9,852 bases of DNA, taken from positions 1 through 9,852 of the forward strand of contig USLO01000060.1 in the NCBI GenBank assembly GCA_900555515.1, written 5' to 3'. Source of the stretch: an uncultured Collinsella sp. GTDB lineage: Bacteria; Actinomycetota; Coriobacteriia; Coriobacteriales; Coriobacteriaceae. Below are positions 5,901 through 9,852 of the stretch, in pieces (positions within the stretch are counted from its first letter, which is position 1; each line of letters starts with the position of its first letter). Made by a program: the position numbers and the translations under genes. The notes beneath the pieces were generated by a model. The model saw nothing but the letters and a program-made list of their open reading frames with translations. It made no database searches and was not told the origin of the DNA.

Positions 5901-7343
5901 CGCATGATGGGCGAGATGGGCTCCAAGGTTCCGATGATGATCAAGCTCGATGAGAGCGACGTCGCCGGTCCCATGGGCATTCGCGTGCGTTCGTTTATCG
6001 AGTCGGTCAACCGTCGTCGCGCGGAGGAGCGTGCCGAGGGCGCCCGGGTGCACGCGGTCCATCCGCTCGACGACCCGTATAAGGTCAAGTACACCAAGCG
6101 CGACCGGCACGACAAGATCGCGCTGGTCCCCAACACCTCCCATGCGTTCTGCAGGCTCATGACCGCGGCGATGCGCAATCAGGGCGTGCGCGCCGAGGCC
6201 CTTGATATCGGGCGCGAGGATGCCATCCGCCTGGGCAAACGCTATGTGCACAACGACATCTGCTTCCCCGCGCAAATCGTGATCGGCGAGGCGCTCGCGG
6301 CACTCGAGAGCGGTAAGTACGACCCGCACGACGTCGCCGTGGTGACTGGCAAGTATATCGGCGACTGCCGCCTGACGCACTACATGCCCCTGCTGCGCCG
6401 CGCGCTCGACGACGCGGGATACGACTATGTCCCGGTGCTCACCAACGACGACGTCGATGCCCACAATGCGCATCCGGGCTTCAAGCTCGGCCTTGGCCCG
6501 AGCATCCAGATCGCCTACGGTCTTCCCATGATCGATGCCCTCGAGGCCATGCTTAGGCGCATCCGTCCCTACGAGCTCGAGAAGGGCGCGGCGGACGCTG
6601 CGTTCGACCGCGCGCTCGATGAGGTTATCGAGGGCATGGAGCGCTCCGGGCTGAGAGGCCAGGCGACGGGCTTCAAACGCGCGCTTGCGATCATGGACGC
6701 CGTTCCGTACGACCGCTCGAACCCGCATCCGACCGTTCTCATCGTGGGCGAGTACCTGCTCAATTTCCATCTCGGCGCCAACCACGAGATCGAGCGCTAC
6801 CTCGAGGACAACGGGCTCGAGGTCATCGAGGCGCGCATGACCGACGTGATCCGCAAGACCTATTTCTACAAGCATGCGCAGTCGCGCGAGTTCCACGTCG
6901 ACCTGTCGCTGCCCGAAAAGGCCTGGTACGCCACGGCGGACAACCTGTTCGAGCTCGCGCACGACCGTTGCGACCGCCTGGGCGCGGCGAGCCCGCTCTA
7001 CGAGCCGCCGACGCGCATGCCCGAGCTCGTGCGCGCGAGCGATAAGATCCTGCACCATACGTTCGATGCGGGCGAGGGCGTGCTGATTCCGGCGGAGATC
7101 CTCGAGCACGCCAAGCGCGGCTGCCGCAACTTCGTGATCCTGCAGCCGTTCGGGTGTCTGCCCAACCATGTCGTGGGGCGCGGGCTCATCCATGCGCTCA
7201 AGGAGCAGTATCCCACGGCGCAGTTCCTGCCGCTCGACTACGATCCCGACGTGAGCTTCGCCAACGTGGAGAACCGTCTTCAGATGCTCATCATGAACGC
7301 CAAGGCGCAGGGGTGCGGTGAGGCGCATGGCGAGACCGCGTAA
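2904..7343 (+). CDS. Giant acyl-CoA dehydratase activase-related protein (two ASKHA domains + COG3580/COG3581 regions)
   Basis: A 1479-aa cytosolic protein. Domain 1 (about 3-270) is a BcrA/BadF/HgdC-type ATPase: GLDVGSTTTK at 6-15, ELGGQDAK at 100-107, and cluster cysteines C130 (NGSCAGGTG) and C171 (SGRCGVYAK). Domain 2 (about 335-600) repeats this: GIDSGSTTTK at 339-348, DIGGQDMK at 439-446, C464 (NEACSAGCG) and C503 (SRCTVF), the 39-residue spacing of classical activators. Next come four cysteines (C627, C630, C634, C653), then a DUF2229/COG3580-like region from 712 (IGIPR 723-727, C773, C815, RPYHNDP 913-919, SFGCG with C988). A COG3581-like region follows from about 1090 (C1120, C1155, QPFGCLPNH with C1418). 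In relatives, activases use ATP to drive one electron from a [4Fe-4S] cluster to a dehydratase or similar acceptor; here acceptor-like modules are fused. The substrate is unknown. The start is set by GGAG at 2896-2899 and the N-terminal phosphate loop. The length is normal for the long form. Confidence 0.88.
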   Translation: MALLVGLDVGSTTTKVYAMHEDMTEAWWGYRRHGACQTASVRAMLGELAERFPHESLRVAVTGSGARDIATALGASYVQEVVANALAISRFYPQTRCAIELGGQDAKMIFFRTNDKGDIEVADMRMNGSCAGGTGAFIDEMAKLMGVGTESGEFEQLASRGTTVHEVSGRCGVYAKTDIQPLLNEGIPTTDLALSALHAVARQTIGGLAQGIDIEPPVIFEGGTLAYNPTLVRVFREQLNLSDYQVIVPRDPQIMVARGAALSLTDMFASSQPIDLPDAFVRLDKLETVAPASGEGRLAQPFFATPAEQADFTARHGKETPAKGPDAYAPGETVRVALGIDSGSTTTKFALVDEAGELVDSFYASNNGRPLDVAQQGLVSLKNRWETAGVTLAIDAVGTTGYGEELFARAFHADYHTVETVAHARAACTCVPDATFVLDIGGQDMKAIWLNHGVLTDIVVNEACSAGCGSFLEGFAKNLGIAVEDIATEAFSSKAPAVLGSRCTVFMNSSVVSEQRRGKGPSDIMAGLCRSIIENVFTKVIRVSNLNRLGDKVVVQGGTFRNDAVLRAFEQYLGKPVTRAPHPGLMGAIGIALLAREECRKGDAGTSFIGLDAVERFEHREFGGVTCRRCNNRCQRAVVAFGDGSLYVTGNRCPRGGAISWDELVRKVPAAEELRPQGACEAQAPGTGRDRTAAAPNLFVDREKLLFESYPTVLVCGGRDVTIGIPRVLEFWDTMPFWSTFFSTLGFKVRVSGRSTKAMYERGLAHVTSDTVCFPAKLVHGHIRNLVDAGVDRIFMPIITTVPTENTASTSEWMCAVVKGYPYVMRNSDNPEERFGVPFDTPLFHWYDEGDRNRQLKAWCKETFDIDADLVAKATEQADRAQQTFENQLQLRGRQVLENLREDGGYAVVIASRPYHNDPLVNHGLPKLFSERGIPVLTPDAVPGVCNVDLSNSRIDIVNNYHARMLSCAVIVASTPELELVQMGSFGCGHDAYLTDEIARMMGEMGSKVPMMIKLDESDVAGPMGIRVRSFIESVNRRRAEERAEGARVHAVHPLDDPYKVKYTKRDRHDKIALVPNTSHAFCRLMTAAMRNQGVRAEALDIGREDAIRLGKRYVHNDICFPAQIVIGEALAALESGKYDPHDVAVVTGKYIGDCRLTHYMPLLRRALDDAGYDYVPVLTNDDVDAHNAHPGFKLGLGPSIQIAYGLPMIDALEAMLRRIRPYELEKGAADAAFDRALDEVIEGMERSGLRGQATGFKRALAIMDAVPYDRSNPHPTVLIVGEYLLNFHLGANHEIERYLEDNGLEVIEARMTDVIRKTYFYKHAQSREFHVDLSLPEKAWYATADNLFELAHDRCDRLGAASPLYEPPTRMPELVRASDKILHHTFDAGEGVLIPAEILEHAKRGCRNFVILQPFGCLPNHVVGRGLIHALKEQYPTAQFLPLDYDPDVSFANVENRLQMLIMNAKAQGCGEAHGETA

Positions 7344-8016
7344 GGACGCCGATGCGCCCGATGCACGCACCCGTATCATCGAGGCGTTTTGGGAGCTCAT
7401 CGAGAACAACAGCATCTTCGAGCTGTCGGTTGGCGAGGTGACCCGCGCCGCCCAGTGCAATCGCGGAACGTTTTACTACTATTTTCACGATTTCGATGAA
7501 CTCGTCGCCATCGCCATAGCCCAGCTGCTGCAGGATAACGAGCTCATCACCGATGTCCTCTGGCATTTTTCGAGCGAGGGCGACCTTTCGGCGTTCGACC
7601 GGCGCGACGTCCGCTGCCTGCTGCGGCGCATCGTCATCACCATGAGGGCGGGTGCCGCCGAGCAGGTCGTGCAGGGCATCCATACGATCATCATCGACCG
7701 CGTGAGAGAGATCGTCCACCCCGACGGAGAAGAGCTCAAGGCAGATTCGAGCTTTGCGGTGGGCTTTCTGGTCTCGGGCATCATGGGCTTTGTGATGGCG
7801 GTCGGCTTTGCCCGGGAGGGCGGCGAGGAGATAGACCTCGAGCAGCTGGGGGACAGCGCGTGCGCGTACCTGAGGGCGGTCGCCATGCAGACGGTGGAAA
7901 CGGTCGCGCAAGTCGAGGGCGTCGATACATCCGAGCTGCTCGAACGCGTCTCCAAGGAGGCCGATGCCTATCGCGCATCGCGTGCGACGAGTCCCGACGT
8001 GGTGAAAGACGCCTAG
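7327..8016 (+). CDS. TetR/AcrR-family transcriptional regulator
   Basis: A 229-aa regulator. Residues 13-60 form the TetR-type N-terminal helix-turn-helix: RTRIIEAFWELIENNSIFELSVGEVTRAA leads into the recognition region CNRGTFYYYFHDFDEL (44-59). The rest is helical, ligand-binding and dimerising, with a hydrophobic stretch FAVGFLVSGIMGFVMAVGF; the ligand cannot be read from it. I chose ATG 7327, giving the typical MARPRKDA basic start; GTG 7318 in frame would add three residues. The ATG lies inside the last codons of the activase gene (17-base overlap, 7327-7343), with purine-rich GGTGAGG (7317-7323) ahead of it, so translation is probably coupled. The position at the operon end and the perfect palindrome at 2834-2854 suggest autorepression of the two-gene operon. 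Family is certain; the target is inferred. Confidence 0.9.
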   Translation: MARPRKDADAPDARTRIIEAFWELIENNSIFELSVGEVTRAAQCNRGTFYYYFHDFDELVAIAIAQLLQDNELITDVLWHFSSEGDLSAFDRRDVRCLLRRIVITMRAGAAEQVVQGIHTIIIDRVREIVHPDGEELKADSSFAVGFLVSGIMGFVMAVGFAREGGEEIDLEQLGDSACAYLRAVAMQTVETVAQVEGVDTSELLERVSKEADAYRASRATSPDVVKDA

Positions 8017-8041
8017 GGTTTCTCTTGCGGGGCGCCTGTCG

Positions 8042-8069
8042 CGCATCGCGCGGTGAGTCCCGCGATGCG
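8042..8069. repeat. Perfect 9-bp stem-loop after the TetR gene
   Basis: CGCATCGCG (8042-8050) and CGCGATGCG (8061-8069) are exact complements with a 10-base loop, 25 bases after the TetR stop codon. No T run follows on either strand, so it is not a standard intrinsic terminator. It may end or stabilise the operon mRNA. The 12-mer TCGCGCATCGCG at its left side (8039-8050) also occurs inside the 3' end of the TetR gene (7971-7982), hinting at a small local duplication. Confidence 0.45.
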
Positions 8070-8149
8070 GTCATAACCTGCATTCATGTGAGCCGGGTTT
8101 ATAGATATTCCTCCAGCTGTTAACATAGACAACCTGTGGGTAAAGAGAC

Positions 8150-8177
8150 AAAAGCGCCGCCGACGGGCGGGCGTTTT
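8150..8177. terminator. Terminator-like hairpin in the clpC leader
   Basis: AAAAGCGCCGCC (8150-8161) can fold against GGCGGGCGTTTT (8166-8177) with a bulge near the stem base, giving a GC-rich hairpin flanked by A4 and T4. It could terminate in either direction. It ends 31 bases before the clpC start, too close for a promoter to fit between. It therefore either ends the tetR transcript while overlapping the clpC leader, or acts as a leader attenuator of clpC. Confidence 0.5.
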
Positions 8178-8208
8178 GATTTCGATGAACTCATGTAAGG
8201 AAACGAGC

Positions 8209-9852
8209 ATGTTAGATAGATTTACCGATCGAGCGCGCAAGGTCATGTCGATGGCCAAACAGGAGGCGCTCGATCTGCACTCAAATAAGGTGGGCACCGA
8301 GCACCTGCTGCTCGCACTTGCCAAGGAGGACGAGGGCATCGCTGCCGAGGCGCTGCGCTCGCTTGATATCTCCTACGACGACATCATGGACACCCTCAAG
8401 GAGGTCCAGACCACGGTTCCCGAGCCCAGCGAGGAGACCGAGGCTGCCAAGCTTGCCTTTACGCCGCTCGTCATTAGCGTGATGGAGCGCTCCTTCCGCG
8501 TGGCGCGTGAGAACAACCAGACATATGTGTCGACCGAGCACCTGCTCATCGGCATCGTCGAAGAGGGCAACGGCATGGCCATGGATATCCTCATGCGCCT
8601 GGGTGTGTCGTCTGCTTCCATTAAAAAGGCCATCGAAAAGCTCACCGCTAAGGATCAGGACAAGAAGCGTCCGCTCGCCGGAGCCGGCGCCGGGCGTCCC
8701 GGTGCGGGCCTGCCGTTCTTTAGCGGCTCGGACGCCTCTCAGCAAAAGGGGAGTGGCACCGATACGCTCAAGCAGTTCGCCACCAACCTCACGCAAAAGG
8801 CGCGCGACGGCGAGCTCGATCCCGTGATTGGCCGCGAAAAGGAAGTCCAGCGCATGATGGAGATCCTTTCGCGCCGCACCAAGAACAACCCGCTCATCCT
8901 GGGTGACCCCGGCGTGGGTAAGACGGCCATCGTCGAGGGCCTGGCGCAGCAGATCGCTGCCGGCAATGTGCCCGAGAATCTTATGAACCAGAATATCTGG
9001 ACGCTCGATCTGCCGGGTCTTGTTGCGGGTGCCAAGTATCGCGGTGAGTTTGAGGAGCGCCTCAAGAACGTGATCCAGGAGGCAACCGAAGCCGACGACG
9101 TCATCTTGTTTATCGACGAGATGCACACCATCATCGGTGCCGGTTCTGCCGAGGGTTCTATCGATGCGAGCTCCATGCTCAAGCCGGTGCTCGCGCGCGG
9201 TGCCTTCCAGATCATCGGTGCGACCACGGCCGAGGAGTTCCGCAAGTACCTCACCAAGGACCCGGCCTTTGAGCGTCGCTTCCAGACGATTGATGTCGAG
9301 GAGCCGAGTGTCGAGGACACGGTCAAAATTCTGACCGCGCTCAAGCCGCGCTACGAGGAGCACCATCACGTACGCTACACGCAGGGTGCTATCGAGGCCG
9401 CCGCGAACCTCTCCAACCGCTACATCCAGGATCGCTTCCTGCCCGATAAGGCCATCGACCTCATCGACGAGGCCGGCGCCCGCGCCCGCATCGCCGCCAA
9501 CCGCGCGCCCGAGCCGGTGCGCGAGGCCGAGCATCGCGTGGAGGAGCTTAAGGCCGCCGCGCAGGAGGCCACCGAGAGCGACGACATGAACAAGGCCGCC
9601 GAGATCACCGAGCAGCAGAAGGCCGCCGAGATTGAGCTCGCCGAGGCCAAGGCTGCCTGGACCGCCGAGCTCGACGCCAGTCCGCTCACCATCGATGTGA
9701 GTCAGATCGCCGATATCGTGTCCGTGACCTCGGGCGTGCCGGTGTCCTCGCTTACCGAGAGCGAGAGCCGCCGCCTGCTGCAGGCCGAAAGCGTGCTCAA
9801 GACGCGCATCATCGGTCAGGACGAGGCCGTCGAGGCCGTTGCCAAGGCCGTG
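8209..9852 (+). CDS. clpC: ATP-dependent Clp protease ATP-binding subunit ClpC (3' end outside window)
   Basis: Partial: 548 residues are visible and the frame is still open at the window end. ClpC is an AAA+ unfoldase that feeds damaged or tagged proteins to ClpP. Residues 1-145 hold two Clp_N repeats (MLDRFTDRARKVM and TEHLLLAL in the first, STEHLLIGI in the second). A Gly/Ala-rich linker (about 160-190) leads to the first AAA+ module: Walker A GDPGVGKT (232-239), Walker B FIDE (301-304), sensor IIGATT, and the arginine-finger region DPAFERRF. A short charged, UVR-like middle domain (about 435-485) follows, and the second AAA+ module begins at IIGQDEAV (534-541). The short middle domain and N-terminus indicate ClpC rather than ClpB. 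AAGGA (8197-8201) lies seven bases before the ATG. I see no CIRCE or HAIR heat-shock operator in the leader, and no mcs/ctsR genes upstream. Confidence 0.93.
   Translation, partial: MLDRFTDRARKVMSMAKQEALDLHSNKVGTEHLLLALAKEDEGIAAEALRSLDISYDDIMDTLKEVQTTVPEPSEETEAAKLAFTPLVISVMERSFRVARENNQTYVSTEHLLIGIVEEGNGMAMDILMRLGVSSASIKKAIEKLTAKDQDKKRPLAGAGAGRPGAGLPFFSGSDASQQKGSGTDTLKQFATNLTQKARDGELDPVIGREKEVQRMMEILSRRTKNNPLILGDPGVGKTAIVEGLAQQIAAGNVPENLMNQNIWTLDLPGLVAGAKYRGEFEERLKNVIQEATEADDVILFIDEMHTIIGAGSAEGSIDASSMLKPVLARGAFQIIGATTAEEFRKYLTKDPAFERRFQTIDVEEPSVEDTVKILTALKPRYEEHHHVRYTQGAIEAAANLSNRYIQDRFLPDKAIDLIDEAGARARIAANRAPEPVREAEHRVEELKAAAQEATESDDMNKAAEITEQQKAAEIELAEAKAAWTAELDASPLTIDVSQIADIVSVTSGVPVSSLTESESRRLLQAESVLKTRIIGQDEAVEAVAKAV

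Noticed and set aside
4881..7460. Long open frame on the minus strand (859 codons) opposite the activase gene
   Set aside because: It lies wholly against a well-supported gene with conserved motifs. Its translation is low-complexity, rich in H, R, E, V and L, as expected of an antisense shadow in GC-rich DNA.
8130..8153. Possible CtsR-like heptads in GGGTAAAGAGACAAAA before clpC
   Set aside because: Several mismatches to the CtsR consensus and wrong spacing, with no ctsR gene in view. Too weak to annotate.
8017..8208. Search for CIRCE (TTAGCACTC/GAGTGCTAA) or HspR HAIR (CTTGAGT/ACTCAAG) boxes
   Set aside because: Neither motif nor a near match was found in the clpC leader.
8281..9534. Minus-strand open frame of 417 codons opposite clpC
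   Set aside because: Antisense shadow of the clpC reading frame. Its Gly/Leu/Arg-rich translation has no recognisable domain.

Overview
The window is GC-rich bacterial DNA, and every gene I can support lies on the + strand. The protein set and the intergenic sequence style suggest a gut-associated anaerobic actinobacterium of the Coriobacteriia, most like Collinsella. This assignment is inference from gene content (an actinobacterial-type single-chain ThrE, a very long anaerobic acyl-CoA dehydratase-activase protein, a ClpC) and from an intergenic repeat that I remember from such genomes. No marker gene such as rRNA is present to prove it.

Layout. 1-193: non-coding sequence with a weak terminator-like hairpin and the ribosome-binding site of the first gene. 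194-1762: a ThrE-family exporter with ten predicted membrane helices and a strongly acidic N-terminal tail. 1763-2073: about 310 bases without a gene. They hold two adjacent inverted-repeat elements, a candidate promoter, and a strong intrinsic terminator placed just upstream of the next start. 2074-2622: a small DUF2798-type membrane protein with two similar halves. 2623-2903: two hairpins, a second strong terminator, and a perfect 21-bp palindrome that looks like a repressor operator. 2904-7343: a 1479-residue iron-sulfur/ATPase protein built from two activase (BcrA/BadF/HgdC-like ASKHA) domains, a four-cysteine element, and regions resembling COG3580 (DUF2229) and COG3581. 7327-8016: a TetR-family regulator whose start overlaps the end of the giant gene. 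8017-8208: a non-coding leader with two hairpins. 8209 to the window end: the first 548 residues of ClpC, cut off by the window edge.

How the genes fit together. The most interesting unit is 2834-8016. A perfect palindrome sits about 50 bases before the giant activase gene, and the TetR gene is overlapped and probably translationally coupled at its 3' end. The simplest model is a self-contained, autorepressed two-gene operon, in which an unknown ligand releases the TetR repressor and induces an ATP-driven low-potential redox protein of unknown substrate. thrE, the DUF2798 gene and clpC look like independent transcription units. The first two are separated from what follows by terminators, and the clpC leader carries its own terminator-like hairpin.

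No tRNA, rRNA, CRISPR array, insertion-sequence transposase, integrase or defence gene was recognised.
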